Below are positions 52,404 to 62,000 of a DNA stretch of 64,000 nt, in pieces (within the stretch, counting starts at the first letter, position 1; each line of letters begins with the position of its first letter). Made by a program: the position numbers and the translations under genes. The notes beneath the pieces are model-generated. The model did not search any database, was not told where the DNA came from, and saw nothing but the letters and a program-made list of their open reading frames with translations. Source of the stretch: Rhodocyclaceae bacterium (GTDB lineage Bacteria > Pseudomonadota > Gammaproteobacteria > Burkholderiales > Rhodocyclaceae); NCBI GenBank assembly GCA_016718525.1, contig JADKDD010000001.1, forward strand, positions 1,550,001-1,614,000, given 5' to 3'.

Positions 52404-53306
52404 CTACGGCTTCCAGAGCGGGCGATTACGCCAATCGGCGGGGAATCCAAGGCGATCCGCCCGCACCCTGGGATGCTCGGCGAGCAGGTCTGCAAGTCGC
52501 TGTGCCCAATGAGTATCGGGCGAAACAACTTTCAGCAACACTTCGGCCATGACCGCCTGGGCATAGAAGCGGGTCGTGTCAGGCAATTCGGCCGCGTATT
52601 GCTTGGCCTGAATCGGCTTGATCGTGTAGGTGCGGTTCCACAAGCGCTGGTGATGTGCCGCCAGGTTGCGCAGGTAGGACAGCGCATGCAGCCAAGAGGC
52701 GAGCACCGCGCCGTCGAGGCCGAATGCCTTTGCGACGACTTTCTGGTTCTGGCGTGTCAGGCTCTTGAAGGCCAGCGACACCGTTCCGAAGGAAAGCACC
52801 TCGAATACCATCCACGACGGTGGTAGCCCCGGATCACCGTATTTGTCGTAGTAGTGCTTGATGAAGGTCTGGCGCATCGCCGCCCGCGACGTATCGTGGC
52901 CGATGTCGTCCTTGATGCGGGCGATGAATTTGTCGTGGCGGTAGCTGGGGACGAAATGGACGGTATCCATGAACCAGTGCGGTCCGTGCAGTTCGCTCAT
53001 GGTCTGCGAGAACTGGGCGCGAAAGGCCACCTCGATGCGCTCCACGGCATCCATCACAGCCAGCCGCAGCTTGCGGTCGAACACGTAAAGGTCAAGGATG
53101 TCCTCGAAGCTCACGCCGTCAAGGAAGCGATGGGAACCATCGGCGTTGTAATTCACCTGATACGGCAGCGCATAACCCGCCAGCCGGTAGTAGCCGACGA
53201 AGCGCAGGTAGTGCCGGGCGCGCCCCTCGTCGGCAATCGTCAGCCCGCGACTGCGTAGCAGCGCGATCTGGTCGTCAAGAGGAATGGCGGGTTTGGTGAA
53301 TTTCAT
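52404..53306 (-). CDS. Abi_2 (AbiD/AbiF-like) HEPN abortive-infection protein
   Basis: 300 residues from the ATG at 53306 (MKFTKPAIPLDDQIALLRSR). Abi_2 blocks: RARHYLRFVGYYRLAGYALP, FEDILDLYVFDRKLRLAVMD, AVERIEVAFRAQFSQTMSE, PPSWMVFEVLSFGTVSLAFK. The HEPN ribonuclease motif R-N-x-x-x-H appears as YLRNLAAHHQRLWNR. These proteins stop phage growth, probably by cleaving RNA. A hairpin plus T-run sits 8 bases before the start codon, so expression may depend on read-through and a leader RNA. First gene of the island. Confidence 0.9.
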   Translation of the reverse strand: MKFTKPAIPLDDQIALLRSRGLTIADEGRARHYLRFVGYYRLAGYALPYQVNYNADGSHRFLDGVSFEDILDLYVFDRKLRLAVMDAVERIEVAFRAQFSQTMSELHGPHWFMDTVHFVPSYRHDKFIARIKDDIGHDTSRAAMRQTFIKHYYDKYGDPGLPPSWMVFEVLSFGTVSLAFKSLTRQNQKVVAKAFGLDGAVLASWLHALSYLRNLAAHHQRLWNRTYTIKPIQAKQYAAELPDTTRFYAQAVMAEVLLKVVSPDTHWAQRLADLLAEHPRVRADRLGFPADWRNRPLWKP

Positions 53307-53313
53307 GGGCAAT

Positions 53314-53356
53314 AAAAAACCCGCCGGGGTGCGCTTGCAAGCAGAGGCGTGGCGGG
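53314..53356 (-). terminator. Terminator-like hairpin in the Abi leader (possible regulatory RNA)
   Basis: On the minus strand CCCGCC (53356-53351) pairs with GGCGGG (53325-53320), with the inner palindrome GCTTGCAAGC. It is followed by TTTTTT and then the Abi start codon 8 bases later. It has the form of an intrinsic terminator placed immediately before the gene. Confidence 0.65.
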
Positions 53357-53483
53357 TGTTGTTGAGAAGAGTATATGTGGCGAGCCCAACTATGGTCAAG
53401 AAGAGAATGTAACGGCAAATGCCGGATCAGCGGAGAAAAACCGCATCAATTACGTAGTTGGCGCCGGCCGGCGCGACACGGGG

Positions 53484-53507
53484 AAAGTCGGCGGTGGCGA
53501 CACGGCG
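53484..53507 (-). repeat. Dispersed repeat, island subfamily, copy 2
   Basis: Same core with one change (GTCGGCGGTGGCGACAC). Between the Abi leader and the TIR gene. Confidence 0.85.
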
Positions 53508-53554
53508 ATTTTGCGAAACAGATTTATGGAGTGACGCCGGTAGCGTTATGCCGT

Positions 53555-54313
53555 TCAGCTTGACGCATTGGCTATGGCGTCAGGGCTAAGAACAAACCCT
53601 GCCTCACGAAGCCTGTTTGTGAGCTTAGGAACTGTTTCCTTTACATGATCATTGAACGAGATGTAAAGAACTCCCTTCGCATCTGATGGTTCTTCCAAAT
53701 GCCCCTTCTTCAAAATTGCAATGTTTGGTCGACCAATTGCGGAGATGAGCATTCCCAACTCTAGGACAACGTTCTGCCGCGCCCGCGGCACAGCTTTGTC
53801 TGGACCATCCGCCTTCGCATACCCAACGTCGTCTGGCGTCATTAGCACGATACCAAAGCGCGCCTGAGATGCGCTAGGGCCGATTTCCTTTTCGAGCGCT
53901 TCGATAATAGTTAATCCTCCGCCACCAGAATTCGCTAGAACAAATGGATTAAGCCCCAGTTTGTGCACAACAAGTTCCAACTGTTCGCGGGCAACGGTGT
54001 CGTGTCCGTGAACCACAAAGACCTTCTTTGATGCAGTGCTGGGATTAGATGGATGAACTGGGGCCGGTACGCTCTCGGAGGCTGACGAGGATGGTACGAC
54101 TCCACTGTATGAGTCCCATGCCGCAGTGAAACGCTGTTTTGATTCTTTGTTGCCTTGAACCGATACTGTTCCAGTGGACGCAAACCAGTTGATGATGGCG
54201 CCCTGTTTGGTGCGAATCTGTTTACTGTGTTCTTGATCGAGAACCTCATCGATCGAAAAGCCGCACGCCTCGATGATCGTCTTTAGGTCATCCAATGAGC
54301 CACTATGCTTCAT
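53555..54313 (-). CDS. TIR-domain defence effector (CAP12/PF10137-like) with small N-terminal domain
   Basis: 252 residues. The C-terminal half is a TIR-like nucleotide-binding domain: KKVFVVHGHDTVAREQLELV, SGGGGLTIIEALEKEIG, ARFGIVLMTPDDVGYAKADG, RARQNVVLELGMLISAIGR. The Glu in VVLELG is at the expected catalytic place for NAD-cleaving members. The N-terminal about 70 residues (IRTKQGAIINWFASTGTVSV, QGNKESKQRF) look like a small TBP-like or nucleic-acid-binding strand-helix unit and may be the sensor (inference). No cyclase gene is adjacent, so it does not look like a CBASS or Pycsar operon. AAGGAAG precedes the ATG. Confidence 0.85.
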   Translation of the reverse strand: MKHSGSLDDLKTIIEACGFSIDEVLDQEHSKQIRTKQGAIINWFASTGTVSVQGNKESKQRFTAAWDSYSGVVPSSSASESVPAPVHPSNPSTASKKVFVVHGHDTVAREQLELVVHKLGLNPFVLANSGGGGLTIIEALEKEIGPSASQARFGIVLMTPDDVGYAKADGPDKAVPRARQNVVLELGMLISAIGRPNIAILKKGHLEEPSDAKGVLYISFNDHVKETVPKLTNRLREAGFVLSPDAIANASS

Positions 54314-54496
54314 GAGCTACTTCCTTGTGTAAGGCATAACGTTTGACGCAACTGGCGCTACGCAGATTTATCGCGGCGCGGCCATGCTGATGGATGGTTG
54401 GGCGACAGAACACCTACCTGCTACTTTACAACACGGCCAGACTTGCACGAGGCCGGAAAATTCTGCCGGACGAGGCATGCGATTTTGCGAAACTGA

Positions 54497-54520
54497 AAAG
54501 TCGGCGCTGGCGACACGGTG
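54497..54520 (-). repeat. Dispersed repeat, island subfamily, copy 3
   Basis: Core GTCGGCGCTGGCGACAC, ending GGTG. Upstream of the TIR gene. Confidence 0.85.
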
Positions 54521-54721
54521 GTCGACTTGCTTTTGGGGAGCCCCACCGGGGCGGACGGGAAGCGGTGCTGCCGAGGCGGGAACGAGCAACGCAGTGCGAG
54601 CCGCCGCAGGCAGACCCGCTGGGCGGGCGGGGCAGACAACACCACACTGCGCGCAGCGCCTGAATAAACAGACGCAGCGACAGCCGCGCTGACATAGCTG
54701 TTGTCCGGGCTGGGGCGCAAG

Positions 54722-54824
54722 ACATAACCGACCATTACCCGAACCCGCAGGGCGCGCCAGCGGTAGGCCACCAAGCGAAGCCCTGCGCAGCGACTGGCCT
54801 ACTTTGGGTAATGCGCGGTTATGT
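54722..54824. other. attC-like cruciform site
   Basis: Outer arms ACATAAC (54722-54728) and GTTATGT (54818-54824), 5-bp spacers, then ATTACCC (54734-54740) and GGGTAAT (54806-54812). A further inner stem is GTAGGCCA/TGGCCTAC. This R-spacer-L...L-spacer-R layout is that of integron attC sites, although GTTATGT differs at one position from the GTTRRRY core. No integron integrase is seen. Confidence 0.4.
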
Positions 54825-55245
54825 TGAATCGCTTGCGATTTACCCCTGCCCGGCGGTGTGCAGTCGAGCGCAGCGAGCACCCTGGCGGATTCAAGCCAAC
54901 AGACGCGAAGCGCAGACCGGTTTTGCGTTTGACTGGCAATCCCGCGCAGCGGGTTTGCCTTGGCCGTGTGCGACCTGCGGAATGAAGCAGGAATGAGGAC
55001 GGGACGCGGCAAGGTTTTGGCCGCGTAGCCGCCGAATGGATGCGCAATGCAGCAGGTGGCACGGTCTTGACCTTGCAGGCTGACACGCCCGGCATCGCAG
55101 CCGTCCGCTTCACCGCAGGTAAGCGGCGGCGGGCCACGAAGTGCAGGACGGCGAGCGGCGCCCCGGCGTAGCCGCTGAAGCCGTGAGCGGCTTTATGCTG
55201 ACGGCGCAGGCGGCGGGCAGTACGCACCACGGCTCGCCAAGGGCA

Positions 55246-55269
55246 AAAGTCGGCGCTGGCGGTACGGCG
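55246..55269 (-). repeat. Dispersed repeat, island subfamily, copy 4
   Basis: Core GTCGGCGCTGGCGGTAC; two bases differ from the consensus. Confidence 0.85.
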
Positions 55270-55625
55270 ATAGCAGGAGAGACAAAGCCGTGACGCAGCT
55301 TTACCGCGTGACGGCGCGGTTCAGATCACGACGCGGTAGCCGCCTGCAAGCCGCAAGCCGGCGAGCGGTTTTTTCGCTGGCCGGCGCAGTGGTGCAGCGG
55401 CGGCGGGGCAAGAGGGACGGCGGTGAGCGAAAGCACGAAAGCCGTGGCGCGGCCTTATCGCGCGACGGCGTGGTGGAGTCCGTGACGCGGTAGCCCGGCA
55501 GGCGGCTTGCGGCGCACTGACTATCGCACCACGCGCCAGGAGCAAGCCGCATGACGGGCGGTCGGAAGGTGATGCGAAATTCGCGCGCGGCGTCGGTTCG
55601 GCAACTGACACACTGGACACAGTTA

Positions 55626-55649
55626 AAAGTCGGCGCTGGCGACACGGCG
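55626..55649 (-). repeat. Dispersed repeat, island subfamily, copy 5
   Basis: Consensus core GTCGGCGCTGGCGACAC, 75 bp before the helicase start. Confidence 0.85.
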
Positions 55650-55724
55650 CTACACTAGAGGGGGCGAACGATCCGACTTCCTCATCATAATTCTTATACT
55701 CAGACCCATCACTCGGGGTAATGT

Positions 55725-58700
55725 ATGCCTCAAATGTCCGACGATCATGAACAGCCGCAGCCGGTTTCAGCGCTGCCGCCAATTGCCCCAAAAAAATTCC
55801 TGACTAATCAGGGCGACAACACTCTGAGCAAGCGGCTGGAGAAAATTCTGCCGCTGACGCATGACTTCGATTGCCTTGTAGGGTATTTTTTTATCAGCGG
55901 CTTTTTTCGGCTTTACCCTGCATTGGAGCGGGTAAAGAAGGTCCGCATTCTCATTGGCCTGAAAAACGAGCAGGTCATACACGGCTTGATCCAGATTGCG
56001 AAAGATTTGCCGGATGAAAATCCCCCGTCCACTGCCGAGGTAAAAAATACCTTTGGCGGGATGCTCCGCAGGGAACTCGTTGAAGCGCAGGATTCGCTTG
56101 CCATTGAGGTCGGCATCCAGAAATTCATTGAGTGGATTCGTTCGGGCAAGCTGGAGGTAAAGCTGTACCGGGAGCAAAACATTCACGCCAAGATTTACAT
56201 CATGACCCCCGAACAGGCAACACCTGATGTCCATCACGGCTACGTCATAACAGGGTCGAGCAACTTGTCCCATAGCGGGCTGGAGGGCAATCTGGAATTT
56301 AACGTCCTGCTCAATGAGCCAGAGGAGCACGACTACGCGCTATATCGCTTCAACGAACTTTGGGCGGATGCTGTGGATGTGAAGGATGTCCACGAAACCA
56401 TCATTGACACGGTGGAAAAAGAATCGCCCTTTGCTTTTTTTACCCCGCACGAACTCTACCTCAAGTTCTTGGCGGAATACTTCCGCGACTACTTGGGCGA
56501 CCGCTCCAAGCTGAGCATGGGAATGCTGCCGCAAACTTTCAAGAAGCTGCAATACCAGGAAGATGCCGTATTCACCGCGCAGCAGATGCTCAGAACCTAC
56601 GGCGGCGTCTTCATTGCCGACGTGGTGGGCTTGGGCAAAACCTACATGTCGGCGTTGCTGGCATTGCAGCTTGATGGCCGCTGTCTCGTCATCGCTCCGC
56701 CGAGCCTCCTTGATGAAAACAGCCCCGGATCATGGCGTAACGTGTTTCGTGACTTCGGCATCCCCGGCCACAAGTGCGAATCTATTGGCAAGCTCGAAGA
56801 AGTCTTAGAACAAGGCGTTGAAAACTACAAGTACATCTTCATTGATGAATCCCACCGCTTCAAAGGCGATTCGACCCAGCGTTACGAACTGCTCACGCGC
56901 ATTTGCCAAAACAAGGGCGTTATCCTGGTTTCCGCCACCCCCTACAACAACACGGTTGACGACATCTACAGCCAACTGAAACTATTTCAGCCGCCACGCA
57001 ACAGCACGATTCCCGGCTTGCGTAATCTCGAAGCGTTTTTCGACACACTGCGGCAACGTCTCAAGGGACTGCATCGTCTTGATGATGCCGAGGCATACAT
57101 CGAGGCAGTAGGGCGCAATGCACTTGATCTGAGGAATCGTGTTCTCAAATACGTCATGGTTCGGCGCACGCGCAGCGAGATTGAAAAGTTCTATGGCGAT
57201 GACTTGAAGAAACAGAATATTTGGTTTCCCAAGATCAACGATCCCGTTCCATTGCTCTACCAGCTTAATAAGACGGAAAGTGATGTCTTCACCAGCACCT
57301 TGGAACGTATCACCAGCGCTGATTTCCATTGGGCGCGTTATCAGGCACTGAACCCGGACTATTACACCGGACCAACTGAAGACCGCGCCGTGCAGGGGCA
57401 GCGCAACCTCGCCAAATTCATGAAAATCCTGCTGGTCAAGCGTCTGGAAAGCAGCTTCCACGCTTTCAGGGAAACCCTTGACCGCTTCATCAACACTCAC
57501 GAGCTTGTACTGCAAGCCTTTGCCGACGGCTTTGTCTATACAAGTAAAAAGTATAGCCACAAGGTGCTGGAGTTCATGGAGGATGGCGACGATGCCGCCA
57601 TTGAAGCACTCATTTTGGCGGAGAAGGTAGAGAAGTTTTCCGCTACGGAATTCACCCCGGTTTTTCCCCAGCATCTTGAGGCAGACTTGACCACTTTGCG
57701 CGCGATCAAGCAATCATGGGCAAGTGTGAAACGTGATCCAAAGTGGGTAGAGTTTGAGCGCGAACTCACATCGCAACCGGGCTTTACAGCCGGGAAACTC
57801 ATCATCTTTAGCGAGTTTGCCGACACTGCCCGTTATCTGGCTGAACGCATCAAGAAGGAAGTTGAGCCCAAGACCCTGCTATTTAGCTCGGCCTCCAGCC
57901 CCGAACAACGCCGCGAAGTTATCGCCAGTTTCGATGCCAACAGCAAAGGGCGCAGCGATTACCGTATCCTCGTCACCACGGACATCCTCGCGGAAGGCGT
58001 GAACCTGCATCGCTCCGCCACGGTCATCAATTACGACATCCCATGGAATCCAAGCCGCATGATGCAGCGGGTTGGGCGCGTGAATCGCGTCGGCACGAAG
58101 TTCAAGACCATCTTCACTTACAATTTTTTTCCCACTGACGAAGGCAACAATGAGATTGCCCTGAAAGAATCCGCCAAATCCAAGATACACGCCTTCATCA
58201 AGCTGCTGGGCAACGATGCGCGCCTGCTGACAGGTGATGAGGAAATTACCTCACATAACCTTTTTGACCGCATCAATACCAAGAAAGCCGCCGAAGGCGA
58301 CGAGGCCGAGACCAAAAGCGAATTGAAATACCTGCGCCAGATTCTCGACGTAAAAGACAAACAGCCGGAATTGTTCAAACGCATTCTCTCCCTGCCACGC
58401 AAGGCGCGCTCGACCCGGTTGCACGCGCCAGAACCAGCCTCGGCAGACAAGCCGGACGCCGTACCGATGCCGGATCGCCCCGCTGTGATTACTTATTTCC
58501 GTCAAGACCGACTGGATAAATTCTTTCGTGCCCACGCCCATGCGGGGTTTGCCGAAGAGCTTGATTTCTTCACTACCGCCGAAACACTTGAAACCACGGC
58601 CAGCGAAGACAGGCAGTCCATTCCGCCGGAACAGTTTTATCCACTACTGGATAAGAACAAAGACGGGTTTCAGAGTGCTACTAGCCCCACTATTGAGAGC

Positions 58701-59030
58701 ATCATGCCCGCAACCGCATCGGGCAGTGGCAACGAGGCGATTATTTTGAAGCGGATGCGTGCCAAGGATTTTCGCTATTGCGATGCGTTTAAGGCGGAAG
58801 AGAAGAAATTCATCAAACAGGTCGAGCAGATTATTTCGGAAGGCCGCGTCGGCAAGCACACCCTGCGCAAAATCAAGGAGGCATTCGATAAAACGGCCGA
58901 CTTTCTCGAAATGCTGGCAATTCTGCGCAAAGAAGTGGCTGGCGAATACCTGCTAGGCACACCGCACAAGATTGACAGGAACGCATCGTCCGCGCCTCGG
59001 GAAGTGATTCTTTCCTCATACCTCCCCTAA
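55725..59030 (+). CDS. PLD-nuclease / SNF2 helicase defence protein
   Basis: 1101 residues. An N-terminal phospholipase-D-like domain (about 30-220) has NIHAKIYIM (H-x-K) and VITGSSNLSHSGL. The SNF2 motor has GVFIADVVGLGKTYMSALLA near 300, IFIDESHRFKGD near 372, VILVSATPYNN, and the second lobe LIIFSEFADTARYLAERI, ILAEGVNLHRSATVINYDIP, RMMQRVGRVNRVG near 780. The C-terminal 250 residues are not recognised. Such proteins couple ATP-driven DNA translocation to cleavage. It lies 15 bp upstream of the methyltransferase gene. Together they look like a two-gene restriction-like system. The start is the ATG at 55725; an ATG three codons later (56xx frame MSDD) is also possible. Confidence 0.88.
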   Translation: MPQMSDDHEQPQPVSALPPIAPKKFLTNQGDNTLSKRLEKILPLTHDFDCLVGYFFISGFFRLYPALERVKKVRILIGLKNEQVIHGLIQIAKDLPDENPPSTAEVKNTFGGMLRRELVEAQDSLAIEVGIQKFIEWIRSGKLEVKLYREQNIHAKIYIMTPEQATPDVHHGYVITGSSNLSHSGLEGNLEFNVLLNEPEEHDYALYRFNELWADAVDVKDVHETIIDTVEKESPFAFFTPHELYLKFLAEYFRDYLGDRSKLSMGMLPQTFKKLQYQEDAVFTAQQMLRTYGGVFIADVVGLGKTYMSALLALQLDGRCLVIAPPSLLDENSPGSWRNVFRDFGIPGHKCESIGKLEEVLEQGVENYKYIFIDESHRFKGDSTQRYELLTRICQNKGVILVSATPYNNTVDDIYSQLKLFQPPRNSTIPGLRNLEAFFDTLRQRLKGLHRLDDAEAYIEAVGRNALDLRNRVLKYVMVRRTRSEIEKFYGDDLKKQNIWFPKINDPVPLLYQLNKTESDVFTSTLERITSADFHWARYQALNPDYYTGPTEDRAVQGQRNLAKFMKILLVKRLESSFHAFRETLDRFINTHELVLQAFADGFVYTSKKYSHKVLEFMEDGDDAAIEALILAEKVEKFSATEFTPVFPQHLEADLTTLRAIKQSWASVKRDPKWVEFERELTSQPGFTAGKLIIFSEFADTARYLAERIKKEVEPKTLLFSSASSPEQRREVIASFDANSKGRSDYRILVTTDILAEGVNLHRSATVINYDIPWNPSRMMQRVGRVNRVGTKFKTIFTYNFFPTDEGNNEIALKESAKSKIHAFIKLLGNDARLLTGDEEITSHNLFDRINTKKAAEGDEAETKSELKYLRQILDVKDKQPELFKRILSLPRKARSTRLHAPEPASADKPDAVPMPDRPAVITYFRQDRLDKFFRAHAHAGFAEELDFFTTAETLETTASEDRQSIPPEQFYPLLDKNKDGFQSATSPTIESIMPATASGSGNEAIILKRMRAKDFRYCDAFKAEEKKFIKQVEQIISEGRVGKHTLRKIKEAFDKTADFLEMLAILRKEVAGEYLLGTPHKIDRNASSAPREVILSSYLP

Positions 59031-59045
59031 GGAATTCCACGGCAA

Positions 59046-62000
59046 ATGGACAAGACATCAGCCCAGCGCATTGTTCGCGATACTTTCAAGGCATCCTTTG
59101 ACCGGAAACGCTTCCGCGATTTCATCAGCGAACTCTGCAACGGTTTTGATGAATCGAAAGCCATCTCCTCAATGGGCGTACCCGACGCGTTCTCGGTCCA
59201 TATAAAGAGCTGTCAGCGGCTGGGCACGTTTGAATCCGCCGAAGGCGAGCTGGCGGATGTGCTCATTGTTCACCTGACCGAATCCTTCAAGCTGGAACGC
59301 ACCCGCACCGCCTTGCGTGATTTTGTCGCCCACAAACTAAAACGCGATGAGAGCTACAAGGAAGCTGGCCTCGTCGCCTTTGTGGCGCCCGATTCACAGT
59401 CTTGGCGGTTTTCCTACGTCCGCATGGAATATGAGACCAGGCGCGACCCGGAGACCGGCAAGATCAAATCGGAAGAACGTCTCACTCCGGCACGGCGTTA
59501 TTCTTACCTCGTCGGTGTGTACGAGGAATGCCACACTGCCCAAACCAGATTTTTGCCCCTTCTTCAGAACACTTCAGACAAACCGACTCTCTCTCAGATC
59601 GAGGATGCTTTCAGCGTCGAGTCGGTCACCAAGGAATTTTTCGGTGAATATGCGCGACTGTTCGTGGCCACCGAAGCCGCGCTGGCCGCATTGGTGGAAA
59701 AGGACAAAACGCTACGCGCCGACTTTGAAGCCAAGCACGTCAATACCGCAGACTTCACCAAAAAATTGCTCGGCCAGATCGTCTTCCTCTATTTCATTCA
59801 GAAAAAGGGCTGGCTTGGCGTGGCCAAGGGCGGCAAGTGGGGCGATGGCCCGCGCCATTTTCTGCGCGTGTTGGCCAATCAGGCCATTGAGAATAACCAG
59901 AACTTGTTCAACGACGTGCTGGAGCCGCTGTTCTACGACACCCTTGCCACGGATCGTGGCCATGAAGCATGGTGCGAAACCTTTCAATGCCGCATCCCGT
60001 TCCTCAATGGCGGGCTGTTTGAACCCTTGGCCGGATACGATTGGGAAAACACCGAGATCACCCTCCCGAATAGCTTGCTGACCAACCGCGAAACCAACAA
60101 GGCGGGTGACATTGGCACTGGCATCCTCGATGTTTTTGACCGCTACAACTTCACGGTCATGGAAGACGAGCCGCTGGAAAAAGAAGTCGCCATTGATCCA
60201 GAAATGCTCGGCAAAGTTTTCGAGAATTTGATTGAGGAAAATCGGCGCAAAGGTCTGGGTGCGTTCTACACCCCGCGTGAGATTGTCCATTACATGTGCC
60301 AGGAAAGCCTCATCAACTATCTGGACACGGCGCTTAATCACCCCCTGAAACCGATAGGCATGGTCGCGCCGGAGCCGGAAACGCCGCCGCTTTTTGTGGA
60401 TTCAGATGAAGTGCCGCAAGCCCCAACTGGACAGCAGGAATTTCTTGAATCCACAACCCGCATTCTGGTGCCGCGTGAAGAACTGGCTGAGTGGATAGGC
60501 CAAAGCGACCAGTTCGCCCATTACGCCGCCGCCATCGCCGCAGGCACCAAGGGCGACCATTACCCCAAGCCGCCCGCCTCCATCCGCAAGTATGCCCGCG
60601 AGATAGATGAGCTGCTTCGTGACATCACCGTATGCGACCCCGCTGTCGGCTCTGGTGCATTCCTTGTTGGCATGATGAACGAAATCGTGCGCGCCCGCAT
60701 GGCGCTGACGCCGTACTTCAACGACATCGCCGAACGCACCGCCTACCACTTCAAACGCCGTGCGATTCAATACTCGCTTTACGGCGTGGACATTGATACC
60801 GGGGCGGTTGAAATTGCCAAACTGCGGTTGTGGCTTTCGCTCGTCGTGGATGAGGAGGACGTACAGCAAATCAAACCGTTGCCGAATCTGGATTACAAGG
60901 TTGTTGTAGGGAATTCCTTAATCGGGGTCGAAAAGAATCTGTTCAATCAAGGGTTGTTCAAGAAGCTTGAAGAGATTAAGCCGAAGTTTTTCAACGAATC
61001 CGACCGCAATAAAAAAACTCAATTAAAAAATCAGATTGATGACTTGATTCACGACTTAACCAATGGGTGTGAAGTTTTTGATTACGAGATTTATTTTTCG
61101 GAGGTTTTTCACTCCAAGCAAGGGTTCGATGTTGTGATTGCGAATCCGCCGTATCTTGGTGAATCGGGTAATAAGGAAACATTCCGATTGATTTCGGCAA
61201 GTCCTTTAGGACGGCGCTTTTACACTAGAAAGATGGACTTGATTTATTTCTTTTTTCATCTAGCGCTAGACCTCGCTAAAACTGACGGATCAATGTGCTT
61301 TATCACTACAAGCTATTGGATTACAGCGGACGGCGCAATTAAGCTGCGTACCGATTTGAAGGCGCGAGCCTCAATTCGTCAATTGTTGAATTTTGGCGAG
61401 TTAAGGTTGTTTGCTACCGCACAAGGCCAGCACAACATGATTACTCTTTTGACAAAGAGCAGTGATGGTGATGTTGCTCGCACGCTTATGACGAAGCGCA
61501 GCGGCGAAGCCAAACCAGAACTTGTCAATTCGATCTTGGCTGGAAAAGACCCGGAAACCGATTATTTTCAAATAGCGCCTCAACAACTGTTTAGTGGTGT
61601 TGATAACCACATTCGCCTGTGGTCAACAAATGTACAAGCCGCTGGTTATGGATCAGCGATGCTCAATCTGGCGAAGATAGACGCTATGTCGCGCCCACTC
61701 GCAGACTATGTCGAATGTGTGTTTAAAGGCGTGGAAACTGGTTGCGATGTGGTTAGAGGCGAACTTATTCAGGCTGCTTTGAAAAAGAAGTTGATCACTC
61801 CATCAATGGCTGGGTGTTGGAAAATTGGAATGGGAATTTATGTTCTTTCCGCCGAAGAGCTTGGACAGCTTCACCTAACAAGCGACGAAGAGCGCGACTG
61901 CGTAAAGCCTTTTTACAAGAACTCAGACATCATGCGTTACTACACACCATTCAAAAAACCTCGATTTCTTCTTTACGTAGATAGCAGTACTGACATCACT

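Larger units (their letters stand above)
54314..55724. other. 1.4 kb GC-rich region without a recognised gene
   Basis: Contains three island-repeat copies and an attC-like inverted structure (54722-54824). Many ORFs overlap on both strands without ribosome-binding sites or family character. Phrases such as GCGACGGCG and GCCGGCGAGCGG recur in degenerate form. It may be decayed cassette DNA. Confidence 0.5.

Noticed and set aside
53555..54313. CBASS or Pycsar operon
   Set aside because: No cyclase gene is found on either side of the TIR gene.
54368..55791. Several overlapping GC-rich ORFs (up to 214 codons)
   Set aside because: They overlap in many frames on both strands, lack ribosome-binding sites and contain translated repeat copies; none resembles a protein family.
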